Shown in pieces: positions 1 to 9,200 of a DNA stretch of 27,253 nucleotides. The DNA comes from Chromera velia (taxonomy: Eukaryota > Sar > Chromeraceae): positions 3,246 through 30,498 of the forward strand of contig JAHBMJ010001469.1 of the NCBI GenBank assembly GCA_018398765.1, given 5' to 3'. The notes under the pieces are model-generated. The model saw only the letters and a program-made list of their open reading frames with translations, searched no databases and was not told where the DNA came from. The position numbers and the translations under genes were made by a program. How positions within the stretch are numbered: position 1 is the stretch's first letter; every line of letters begins with the position of its first letter.

Positions 1-67
1 GGGGGGGGGGGGGGGAGGGAGACTGCGTGTAGGCTGAACTTGTGTGTGTAAGCGTCTGTGCGTTCAG
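1..67. other. Poly-G edge and intron tail
   Basis: The window opens with 15 consecutive G. After that comes the end of an intron belonging to the + strand gene that follows. It closes with the acceptor TTCAG at 63-67, and the exon begins at 68. The rest of that gene lies to the left of the window. Confidence 0.55.
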
Positions 68-274
68 ATTCGTCAGGAGTACATCCACGTGCCCCTCGAG
101 ACGTACAGAAAGGCGCGGGCGGGAATTCTCAGGAGGATGCTTGAGGCCAGCAAGAGAGAGGGAGAGGGGCTGTTCAGCACTCTGGGGAATGCCGCAGAGG
201 AGAGAGCCGGAGAGAGCCTGGAGTGGGAAATTGCAAAGTTGGAGTCAACAGAAGAAAACTTTCCCCCTATGTAG
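68..274 (+). CDS. HD-superfamily metal-dependent phosphohydrolase-like protein, C-terminal exon (partial)
   Basis: This is the terminal exon of a gene cut by the left edge. It encodes 68 residues and ends with TAG at 272-274. It opens with IRQEYIHVP and continues through a Tyr-Arg-x-x-Arg-Ala-x-Ile-Leu-Arg-Arg-x-Leu-Glu segment, ending in a Glu-rich helix (SLEWEIAKLES). This pattern is what I know from the C-terminus of the 'predicted metal-dependent HD superfamily phosphohydrolase' family (COG4339): [VI]RxEYxxVP, then an RAxxLxxFL helix, then a final ARxNLxxEI helix. The metal-binding His and Asp residues would be in earlier exons and cannot be checked. The usual 'RPRIY' segment is replaced by Lys/Glu-rich sequence (KREGEG), so the tail is divergent. 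The family assignment rests on pattern recall over one short exon. The substrate is unknown. Confidence 0.55.
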   Translation: MRQEYIHVPLETYRKARAGILRRMLEASKREGEGLFSTLGNAAEERAGESLEWEIAKLESTEENFPPM

Positions 275-1003
275 AGCGGGTTTGAGACACTTGGTGGAGC
301 CGAACAAGATGCATGCACCACGGATTTGGTGTCTCGCTCAGTCATGCCGCATCATTATGCTGTCTTCATCATTATCATCATCACACGCCTTCAAAGTAAA
401 TCTTTGGAGTCTAGCAAATCTTTGTAACTTGCTAGGTAACTTAATTGTAAGCATACTTGTAACTTAAGTTGTAAGCAGATTCCCTACCAGAAAAGATGAA
501 CCATTTAAATTTCGAGCAAGTTGTTGACAGCCTTTAGTATCTTTTAGCTAGCTTTAGCTCGCTTTAAGTCTAGTTTCAAAGTTTAAGATCGATTTACGTA
601 TTAAGGCTCATGACAGTTATAATTTGAGAGCTAAGCTTTGAAACTGTACTGCTGCCACTATAGGCTAGAGGTAACTAAGAGGTTTCCAAATCTGTCCGAC
701 TAAAAGTATACAGACGAGCTGCTGTAAACTTCAAGTTACTTCAAGTTTAATTTTAGATCTTATTCTAAATTTTATTTTTACTCTTTTTTTCAGGTCATTG
801 TGATGTCAAAAGTCTTATTGTTTCAATTCATCATGCATTGTCATACATTATTTTTACAACTTTCAATTAAACATGACAAAACTCTAAATTATAAAACTCT
901 TTTTTGTTATTAACAACAATGAATGTTTAAGTTAATTACAAGACTCACCCTAAAGTCTTAATCCTGCATATCACAATCTGATTCATTATCATCATCAACC
1001 TAG

Positions 1004-1041
<38 letters not shown>

Positions 1042-1195
1042 CATCAACAATTAACGCCTGTATGATTTTAGAACTGGACCTCAGCTGTATGAATTTAGTA
1101 AAGAATATTATTGGCAATTAATAAAAGAGACGTAAATCGGTTCAAATTCTTCCAAATAAACCATTTGAGTCGACTAGTGAGTCGAACAGCTCCCG
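275..1195. other. AT-rich intergenic region
   Basis: This spacer holds the 3' flank of the phosphohydrolase-like gene and then markedly AT-rich DNA from about 350 to 1190. It has short imperfect echoes, such as repeated GTAACTT words at 424-470 and AGCTTTAGCT-like words at 545-565, and an (ATT)n run at 1006-1039. I see no credible open frame or RNA gene in it. Confidence 0.6.
1006..1039. repeat. (ATT)n microsatellite
   Basis: About eleven uninterrupted ATT units within the AT-rich spacer. Confidence 0.95.
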
Positions 1196-1789
1196 CTAGC
1201 AGCTCTCGTCTGCCAAACCAAGTGGTCCACATAGCAACAGACAGACTGGGCGTCTTCCGTTAATATAGTAAGAAGATCTGTAGACGTTTCTCTTTCTCTT
1301 TTCTTTGTGTTTGATGTCTACCTTGCTGAAGAACAAAAAGCACGAAAAGGGCCTCTTCACCCTCATTGTTGAGCTGACCTTCCAGGCAGGAACTTTCTGA
1401 TCCACAGACAGGACACCATCTAAACTGGGAAAAGCATCGACAAGCAAGCTCATTACGCAACACAGCTGGCGTTTTTCTCCTCTTTCATCGTCATGTCCGG
1501 CGCCTGAAAATGTAGTGCAAAAACCGTATTTCAAAAAAACGTTCCGGCGGCGTTCGTCCTTTCGCCATCGTTTCTACACCTTCCCTCAGAAGTGTCTGTC
1601 TTCTGATTCGCAGACCCCGAAGGAGCATGCCGTTATGTATTCTGGCACCTCTCTTTGTGTTGTGCATGCCCCTCCATACACGCAGACTACGACCATGCAC
1701 GGTGACCATGCACGAGCTCAGTCTGTGACTTCCGGCACGTTCCCCACTCCGTATAGATGCATGGGTACACTGCGAGAAACACAACGCGA
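1196..1789. other. Intergenic region, probable 3' flank of the ART-like gene
   Basis: This stretch lies just downstream (on the - strand) of the stop codon of the ADP-ribosyltransferase-like gene, so part of it is probably its 3' UTR. Open frames of 67-112 codons exist on the - strand. One contains a Cys-Pro-Val-Cys at about 1400, but none shows a family pattern or splice context that I can defend. Confidence 0.45.
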
Positions 1790-2151
1790 TCACATAATGG
1801 TACAGCCACCAGAGTCCGAGCTGGAAACGACGATCCCATCGGAGGTCGGGCCATCTCCGTGGAGAATCGCCACACTCTGCTTCGAGAAATCCACAGCGTC
1901 AGGGAAGAGATACTTGTTGCCGCCACAATACTTCACCCGCTCCTCCGGCAGAAAAAAGAGATGTACTTTTGGTGCTTGCCTTTTGGGGGAGCTGAGCCTC
2001 CTCCCCAGAGAGATGCAAGCTCGCTCTTGGTCAGGTACACTCCCGGTCCATGTGCAGCGTCGGTCTGAGAACTTGGAGAAATTCTGATTCGCTTTTCTCT
2101 CATGATCTGGTTGAAACTGTCCTCGTCTGTCCAGTGGTAATACCTGCACAT
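1790..2151 (-). CDS. HYD1-type ADP-ribosyltransferase-like gene, reading frame broken at a slippery heptamer
   Basis: The 5' part, in the frame reading down from 2151, carries YHWT close to its start and GPGVYLT about 30 residues later. These are the two landmarks I know from the HYD1/Tox-ART-HYD1 branch of ADP-ribosyltransferases (His of Y-H-x-T, Tyr of G-x-G-V-Y-x-T). That frame stops at 1933-1935. The expected continuation, with a PEE motif and a GGNKYLFP stretch, is in the -1 frame and runs to TGA at 1790-1792. The switch falls at 1951-1957, which on the - strand reads T TTT TTC in frame. It could be programmed -1 frameshifting, a lost T in a T6 run, or a sequencing error. The last four residues, CTIM, fit a prenylation CaaX box. 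The true start is uncertain: ATG at 2151, or an exon beginning after TGTGCAG at about 2144. ART domains of this branch transfer ADP-ribose from NAD to a target; the target here is unknown. Confidence 0.5.
1951..1957 (-). promoter_or_regulatory. Candidate -1 ribosomal frameshift site (U UUU UUC)
   Basis: On the - strand the codons TCT TTT TTC place a T-TTT-TTC heptamer in the X XXY YYZ register of the upstream frame. The downstream part of the ART-like domain is in exactly the -1 frame from this point, and the upstream frame ends five codons later. The same T6 run is also a common site of real or sequencing deletions. Confidence 0.35.
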
Positions 2152-2919
2152 CTCCGGGAAGGTATGGGAGGCTTATTGAGTAGAGACTCGCTTTGACTGG
2201 TATGTAGAGGCGCGGCTGTCTCTGTGGTGAGACCCTGAGAGACGGTGATTCTCGTCGGTGGTTGAGCAGGTGACAGCTTAAAGTTTGTGTCGCAGTCAAT
2301 TTGATGGAGCTCTTTGCATAGGGAACGTTTTTTGGCATGTTCACTCTGCCTGATGGTCTACCATTGCTGAGGATCGGCCACCTTTGAGTGGTGACTCCAG
2401 CTGTAGACAAGTGTGTGGTGATACATTGATGACTCGGACTTTGAAGGCTTGCAGTGGCACTGGCTCGGATCTGGCTCGGCGATTCAAGCATGCAATGCCA
2501 TGCATATGCATGCATGCATGCGATCTTAACTCGGATATCCACGGAAAGCAATGCTGAGGGGGCACGTTATCATAACTCTACAACAACTCTACCTCCAATT
2601 CAACATGAATTCTACCGCGAATCAAGGGCGCGGCTATTCGCTGCGGAACTCGCACGGAGAGCTTGCGCACCTGCAGCTACCTATATCGATATATTGCTGA
2701 CCGATCCTTAATATGCATTTGTTTGGGGAGACGCAAAGACGGGTCTCACAAATTCATACTGTTGACAGTATGAGCAGAGAAGGAGCCACCATCTGGGTCA
2801 TTGGACGTCATCTGGGACCAACGGCAGGCAACCATCAGGTGTCATGATAGTACCCTGGTTTACTTGTAGCTCTCCATTGATTTCCAAAAGTTTAATGTTT
2901 AATGTTAGCATTGGCTGCC
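2152..2919. other. Intergenic region between two head-to-head genes
   Basis: This 768-bp stretch lies upstream of both the ART-like gene (-) and the DUF1810 gene (+), so it probably holds both promoters and perhaps an unrecognised 5' exon of either. At 2489-2521 it has a run of alternating GCATGC and ATGCAT palindromes. Open frames up to 85 codons are present without recognisable patterns. Confidence 0.5.
2489..2521. repeat. GCATGC/ATGCAT palindrome cluster
   Basis: A short stretch is built almost wholly of overlapping GCATGC and ATGCAT palindromes. It resembles alternating purine-pyrimidine DNA, and a shorter version occurs near 17050. Confidence 0.7.
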
Positions 2920-3901
2920 ATGGATTCAGCACGCACGTTCCAGCAGGTTTGTTCGTCCAGGAATCCCCCAGGGCACCATGACCAGCAGACCCCCCAGCCA
3001 TGGGAAACCACCTACAGATCCGCATTCCAAGCCAGGAAACTGGGTTTTACTGACGTTTCACAGGTGGCGGCTGCGATGTATCACAGAGGATGCCATCTCT
3101 ATCAACAGCAGCAGCAACAGCTGCCAGAAACCTCCATCAGTCCCCCTCTACCCGAGCACAACCAGCTGGAAGCCCCCAGTGTTCTCGAAAACCGGGCCGA
3201 ACAATCAAGTTCCAGCAGGATGCCTCTGCTTCGAGAAGATCAGCAGTTAGAGGCTGCAAGGCCTGCCCCTCGTCGCCGTGACCATCGGCCGGAGACACAG
3301 ACAAACGACCCATTCATGTTGCGATCGCGGTTCGTAGAAACACAAAAAGAGTGTTTCGGTGCCGTAATGAGAGAGATCAAAGAAGGATGCAAGAAGTCTC
3401 ACTAGTCATGGTACATTTTCCCCGTGGAACCATATTTTGTTGATGGAAAGGAGATGGGATCCTATCAAAATCAAAGGTACTGCCTCAGAGACGGGCCCGG
3501 GGCTTCTGTCGGTTTGGAAGCTGCGCGCGCATATCTTCGTTTCGATCATCCGGAGGTCAGTGAGTGTCTCTCATACCTTTTCTTTATGTCCTTGCTGCAT
3601 TGTACATTACGTGCCGGTCGCTTTCATGCAGGTAAATTTGCGAGAGAACTACCTAGAAGCAGTTGGTGCCGTCACAGAACAGCTTCGCCGTGGTGTACCG
3701 GTGGAGAAGTTGCTGGGAAAAGTGGACGTTCCAAAAGTTTACAGCAGCCTTCGCCTGTTCGAGAAGACTTCATTGGAAGAGAAGGACATGCAAGTCAATC
3801 GCGCTTGCAAGGATGCTCTCAAGTTTTTTATCCAGAAAGACAGGAGCTGTGCAAACGGGTATAACTGTTTCTCCTGTTGCCACAAAAAGGGCAATATGTA
3901 G
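2920..3901 (+). pseudogene. DUF1810-family gene with premature TAG at the conserved Trp
   Basis: Exon 1 is 2920-3555 and exon 2 is 3632-3901. The 76-nt phase-0 intron has donor GAG|GTCAGT and acceptor ATGCAG|GTA. ATG 2920 is chosen for its context (gccATGG). Residues 1-129 are low complexity, with a Gln run at about 62-67. DUF1810 begins at about 130 (NDPFMLRSRF) and runs through KKSH, then TAG (3403-3405), then SWYIFP, EAARAYL and HPEV, and in exon 2 ENYLEAV and VYSSLRLF. The family pattern here is [KR]xSHWxWxxFPQ, so the TAG sits exactly where Trp belongs, one base from TGG. The frame is otherwise open to TAG at 3899-3901. The C-terminus after the domain is Cys-rich (NCFSCCHKK). The molecular function of DUF1810 is not established. 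Since TAG also ends the 68-274 gene, reassignment is unlikely. I read it as a recent pseudogene, unless the base is an assembly error or the codon is read through. Confidence 0.7.
3556..3631 (+). other. Intron of the DUF1810 gene
   Basis: GT-AG intron of 76 nt, phase 0. It has a pyrimidine-rich middle and ends in CTTTCATGCAG. Removing it joins HPE to VNLREN, which fits the family's 'HPxLxxRLREN' pattern, so the boundaries are well supported. Confidence 0.75.
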
Positions 3902-4303
3902 ACGGCCTTTCACGTCACGGCAAAGCCCAATGACAACGATGCCGATTCGTGAAACCTTTTTACACTGATCCATTTCACCGGACCTTCATCTCTGCCTGCC
4001 TACGGTCGCACCTTCTCCTGACGCTGTTGCTGCATGCCTGTAGGTTTCTCTGTCGCACGTCTTCTGCGTGCGTGGATACCGATCGATCCGAGGTTGTCTA
4101 AATGTATCGCTGTGTACTTCTTGGCCTGTCCGTCTAGTCCGTCGTAGTAGGGATTGCATTGCGTTGCCGTGGAATTTCCCAAACCACCGTCTTTTGATTG
4201 ATAACCGCTTTCAACGATGAATAGAAGTCAACAAAAGCAAAAGATTTTATCTGCGTCTCTGTCCTCGTGTCAATTTCTTCCTTGCTCTCTTGTTCTCTTG
4301 TTC
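3902..4303. other. Intergenic region downstream of the DUF1810 gene
   Basis: Convergent spacer between the DUF1810 gene (+) and the coiled-coil gene (-). I see no gene. Frames of 60-67 codons on the - strand show no family pattern. Confidence 0.5.
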
Positions 4304-4335
<32 letters not shown>

Positions 4336-4398
4336 TTCTTTCTTTCTTTCTTTCCATCCTTCCTTCCTTCCTTCCTTCCTTCTTTGTCTCTGTCTCTG

Positions 4399-4444
<46 letters not shown>

Positions 4445-4493
4445 CCTCTACTCACTGACAGGCTGTCTGTGCCTTTGTGTTTGTATCTGTACC

Positions 4494-4572
<79 letters not shown>

Positions 4573-4597
4573 GTGTGTGTGTGTGTGTTTGTGTGTG

Positions 4598-4635
<38 letters not shown>

Positions 4636-4678
4636 GCGTGTATGTGTGTGTGTATGTATGTGTGTGTGTGTGTGTGTC
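4304..4678. repeat. Composite microsatellite (CTTT)n-(CCTT)n-(CT)n-(GT)n
   Basis: Four simple repeats sit side by side: (CTTT)n at about 4304-4354, (CCTT)n at 4357-4382, (CT)n at 4387-4442 and, after about 55 bp of mixed sequence, (GT)n with few interruptions at 4497-4678. Long open frames here in all directions (Ser/Leu/Phe, Val/Cys or His/Thr polymers) are translations of the repeats, not genes. Confidence 0.95.
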
Positions 4679-5762
4679 TCTCCGTTTTCCCTTTTGTCTT
4701 TGTATTTTCGTTTAGCTTTGTTGTTAACCCCAACCATAAAGCTATCAAACTTTCATACTTGTTGTGCAAACTGTACTAGTAATAATATGTTATAATGTGC
4801 GGATATTTAAATCCAGATAGCTACCTTGCTTTACTCCTTGCTAGAGAGCTAGCTTTGATTATTAGCTGTTTCAAATAGTCGAGTATAGAATTTTACTCTC
4901 TAGTACTTCTAATCATTAATATTTTTAGTGATTAAGTTAACGTACGATTAAAAAATATGAAACGAACAGGGATTTATTGGTGCCTGCATATAAGCAGTAA
5001 CACCAATTCAAGTTTGTCTGTGATTCAAGTTGCTCAAAATAAATGGCACAAAGCGTAAGAGAATCATAAGAGAGTATAGAACTAGGTATAGAATAAAATC
5101 TGCATTCTCTAATAGAATCTCTATATATCACTGACTTTTTAAAGTTTTAAAAAGCAGTTTGTTTCCTAGTTTATTTCAGAAAAAACAAAACTTGATTCCG
5201 GTCTGGAATGAAACTCTATATCATTTTTTTTTTTACTTTAAAACTTTATAAATTATATATAGTCCTAGTAATAATTTTTAGTAATCAATCAATGAATCAA
5301 TCCCAACAATCAATCAATCCCAATAATCAATTAATCAATCCCAACAATCAATGATACAAATTATATTATTAAATTTTATGATTTTGGCTTAAAAGTTGAA
5401 TTGACTGGCAACGATACAATTTTTTTTTTAAAAAATAGTGTAAACATATAGTAGAGACCGTCGAATTGAGCTATACTAGACTTTTTATGATTGAGCTTTC
5501 ATTTAAGTCACTCATAGGAAGACTTTTGATAATATGCAGCATTATGTGCTGAAAGCTGCATTGCAAGTCTGGGACTTGATGTGAAAGGGCCCTGGCGTCT
5601 TTGATCAGACTTCATGCAGTTTTCGACTTGGCACCAGTGCAACAAAGCGATCAACAAAGTTCCCAGCGCGGTGACCCGGCCTTCTTCGCTTTTGAAGTCA
5701 TGCACGTAAACAAGAAAAGAGATTTATCGGATGCGATTTGTTCACTGGACCGCAGTTTGATC
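4679..5762. other. AT-rich intergenic region
   Basis: AT-rich spacer with several A or T runs of 8-10. It includes a small tandem repeat at about 5293-5350 and then the 3' flank of the coiled-coil gene from about 5500. I see no coding signal. Confidence 0.6.
5293..5350. repeat. Imperfect tandem repeat, AATCAATCCCAAcAATC unit
   Basis: Three imperfect units of 17-21 bp, each built on AATCAATCCCAA followed by (C/T)AATC. Confidence 0.75.
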
Positions 5763-6269
5763 TTACTGCCGCATTCTCATGATCGACCCTGCCCGTCTGT
5801 AACTCTGGCCCAGCATCGACCCCCGCGCTCCGTCCTTCTGTCCCCCTCCCGTCAAATTGTTGTTCTGCACAAACGCGGAGGAGGAAGAGGACGAGAATTC
5901 CCCCCCCATCAATCCCCCGTACTCGTGATGGAATGACCCCCTCTCACCCAGTGTGTTGACTCTCTGCTGATGAGAAGAAGAGATTGAGGCGGGGGGAGGG
6001 GTCAAGGAGGTCCTCGGAGGGGGGAGGAATGAGCCTCCTAAAGAACCTCTGGGGGGAGAGAGAGGCTGGACGATCTGTGAGGGAGAGGGCCCGCCGGCTG
6101 GAGAGAGGGACAGAGACAGAGTCTGGTCAGACACACGCACTCCCCCTCGTGCTTCCGCAGTTGTGGTTTGGAGTTGTCCCTCCCCTCCCCCCCCAGAGAT
6201 CAGGTTGAGAGCCTTCAGACAAAATTGCCTCTCTTCATTCGCTCTCACCGCCGCACTGATCACTCGTGA
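5763..6269 (-). CDS. Coiled-coil gene, terminal exon
   Basis: 168 codons and TAA at 5763-5765. It starts SRVISAAVRANEER, which continues the C-terminal helix, then becomes Gly/Ser/Pro-rich (LISGGGG, SPPRG, a run of Ser, MGGEF) and ends RAGSIMRMRQ. The tail is probably disordered. The phase fits the preceding donor, but the tail has no homologue that I recognise. Confidence 0.68.
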   Translation of the reverse strand, partial: SRVISAAVRANEERQFCLKALNLISGGGGEGQLQTTTAEARGGVRVSDQTLSLSLSPAGGPSPSQIVQPLSPPRGSLGGSFLPPPRTSLTPPPASISSSHQQRVNTLGERGSFHHEYGGLMGGEFSSSSSSAFVQNNNLTGGGQKDGARGSMLGQSYRRAGSIMRMRQ

Positions 6270-9200
6270 CTGCAAGCAGGCAGGCAGGCAGGCAACAGAA
6301 AGAAGGATGAACCATACATTTGTGTGAGGCCACATTTTGAACCTGATGGGCAGTTCTATTCACCTTATTTTTTACAGCTTTTCGATTGAAGAGAATCTTA
6401 ACATAATTACAATTTTCACAGAGCAACAGCGAAAAACAATTGTTTCTGGACATCCAAACATTCTAAAGAGGAAAGAAAGCAGTGGTACCATCTGACTGAC
6501 CGTATTCTCGAGTCTCTCCACTTCCTTTTCGCCCTCTCCCACAGCCACGGTCATTCTCTGCAGAACCCCCTCGAGCGTCTGCCCCCACTCATTTGCGGTG
6601 GCCAGGTCCTCGCTCGTTCGCCTCTGCTGGTCCAGAGCCGAGTGTACCTGTGTCGCCAGGGCCTGCTCTCTCTCCTCAGCAGACTGCAGGGCGAGTGTCT
6701 TGACTGCCAGTGCTTTTCTTAACTCGGTCAATTCATTGGCAGATTGGGCAGATAGAGAGAGCCGCTGGAGCTGGGGAGAAAGGAAGCCTCCGCCCCCAGT
6801 GCCGGGAACAGTCACGCTCTCTCTGTGCCTCCCGACAGAAGCAGGCACATTCGCTCGTGTGTCATAAAATGGAGCGGCGGAAGATGCAACCATGGATGTC
6901 GAGCGTCCTGCCAGTGCAGGGGGCGGGAGGGGGGGGGCTCTCTGGCTGTACCCCGACGCTACTTGGTGGAACTCCGAGGGTGAGCCTGTGAGGCCGAGAG
7001 GGGCGTGTGAGTGGCTCCGTCTCTGCGGAGAGAGCTGAGAGGGGGGCACAAAGGAGGAGGTTCGTTGGTAAGAAGATTGCTGGAGTTGCTGCACAAGAGG
7101 AACTGGCCCCCCCCCGACTGGACCAGCGGACACGGGGACGGGGACAGGAGTGGAGTGGAAACTCCCGGCAGTGGAGCGATGTTGTCGGGCCTGTTGGTAG
7201 GGGTCAGTGGTAATGGCTGGATGTGTGGATGTGACAGAGATTCGTGGTAGGGGGCTGTGGGGATGAGGGGAGGGATACAAGAGTGGTTCTGTGGCGTGGA
7301 GGTCGGTGGACGCCTGGGGGTGGAAGGATTCATGTCCGGGAGGGGCATGGGGGTGGATGGGGGGGGAATGGAAACTTGCTCTCTGGGTTTGTTGGGAACT
7401 GCCGAGGTGATTTGCATTTTCTGCATGGGGAGGGAGGAAAGCTCCCGAGGCTGCTGGTGTCTGATCCTGGAGTGTGAGAGCCTCTCCCTCTTTGCTCAGG
7501 AGGAGAGATGTGAAATTGTGAAGTTGGGACCGTAACTCTTCCTCTCGAACAGCGGCGCGTTCAAGGAGACGCTCTAGAGACGTGACCTTCGACGCTGCTC
7601 TACTCTCCCCCTCTGCCTGTTTTGTAGAACGCTCTTGCTTGAGCGTCTCCACAGTCTCCTTCTCTTCCTGTAGTTTCAGTCTCAGACGGGTGACCTCGGC
7701 CTGGAGATGGTCAGCATCCTCTTTCCATTGACTGGCCTCGCTGCTGAGGAGTTTCAGTCGGCTGATCTCCTCTTCAGCTGCCTCTACTGCTGCCTCCGCT
7801 TCTGAGGCTCTCCGCCTCATCTCTCCGCCCTCTCGCTGGAGGGCTTCCGCAACTGCTGTCTGAACCTCTTGCACTGCCTCCCTCTGCTTTGGTCCCCCTT
7901 GACTGCTTCGCGCTGCCGACCCCCGTCTGTTGGCTTCCGCTGAAAGGGGGGACTCCCGACTCTCCCTTGACTGAGCCTCAACTAAAGGATTTCTCTTCTG
8001 CCTTGTTCCCGACTTAGGCGAACTTTCAGGCTCCGTTGTGGGAACGAAAACTCCAGTGAGGCCCTTCTCAAGAGGCCTACTGCCTGGGGTTGCCTCAGGC
8101 TGAGCTCCAAAGACAGGCTGCTCAATCACACCAGTAGTACGTGTAAGGCTGAGATCACCTGACGGAGAGGCCCCCTTCTGAAGTGCCATGAGCTCTGATT
8201 TCAGAGCCTCTTCTTTGGCCGCCGCACTCCTGGAAACTTCCGCAAGCTCCACAGCCTTCGCAGAAAGCACAGAGGACAGGGCCTCGATCTCTGCGTCTCT
8301 CGTTGAAAGTGCAAACGACTGCACGCTGTGACGCGCTTTCTTCATTGCACGGCCGCTTTGGTCCTCTCCTTCCCCCCCACCGTCGACAGCAACGTCCTTC
8401 TCTCCTTCCTTTCCTTTCTTTTCCTCCTGCAAGTCAGCAAGCTTCTCTTGAAGTGCCGTTAGCTCGGCAGCTCTCGCCTGAACGAGGGCTTCGGCCAAGA
8501 CGGCTCGACTCTCTGCTGCAGCAGCCTGCTCTGCCACAATTTTACTCTCGTCCTCAAGAAGGGCCACCCTTGACTGTGCATCTCTGAGCTTCTCTTCCAA
8601 CTCCTCCCTGGAATCTTTCTCATCCTCTTGTGCGTCCTCTGTAACCTTTTCCCTCTCCTTCTCAAGCTCTCTCTTCGCTGTCGCTAGCTCAGCACGGAGA
8701 GCCTGTTGCTGCTCAGACACCTGTGCATAGTCTCGGCGGACAGCTTCTAACTCTTCCTCCTTCTTTTTTTGGACCTTTTCTTTCTCTTCCTGGAAAATCT
8801 TCAGATCACTCTCGAGCGCATCGGCACGTTGTTGTGCTTCTGCGGCTACGTTTTTTAAGCGATCTTCGACATTGGAGAGTGCGTTGGCTTCTGCATTCTT
8901 GATGGCTAGCGCAGCTTCGGTAGCAGCAACTGCGGCGGTGGCCCGTTCTAACTCGGTTCGCATTCTCTGAATCTCAGTCTCTCGTGCAGAAGACACAGCG
9001 TGACTCTCCTCCATCTCTTTTCTGGCTCTCTCTGTCTGACTTTCCAGAGCCTTCCGCTGTTCTTCTTCTTTTCGTCTGAGATCCTGCTTCTGCTCTCCTC
9101 CTCTCTCTACCTCAACTCGGAGGGTTGCGATCTCTGCAGAAAGCGCCTGTGCACGCTGCTGAGCTTCGGCTGCTTCGTTCCGGATCTTTTTTTCAGTCTG

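Noticed and set aside
1260-1463. - strand frame with Cys-Pro-Val-Cys, possible small zinc-binding exon
   Set aside because: Only one CxxC, no partner pair, no good splice sites, low complexity around it.
1515-2087. + strand open frame of 190 codons opposite the ART-like gene
   Set aside because: No recognisable pattern, while the - strand has the YHWT and GVYLT landmarks.
3403-3405. Stop-codon reassignment (TAG read as Trp)
   Set aside because: TAG also ends the 68-274 gene and this gene itself at 3899-3901, so it acts as a normal stop here.
1790-3901. Toxin-antitoxin pair (ART-like plus DUF1810)
   Set aside because: DUF1810 has no established antitoxin role, the genes are divergent and eukaryotic, and both are broken. 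Adjacency alone does not support it.
4217-4795. Open frames of 140-190 codons on both strands
   Set aside because: They are translations of the (CTTT)n, (CT)n and (GT)n repeats (Ser/Phe/Leu, Val/Cys, His/Thr polymers).
6372-6500. C-terminal extension of the large open frame past 6501
   Set aside because: Hydrophobic, non-heptad sequence after a GTCAGT donor; the phase-matched exon at 5763-6269 continues the helix.
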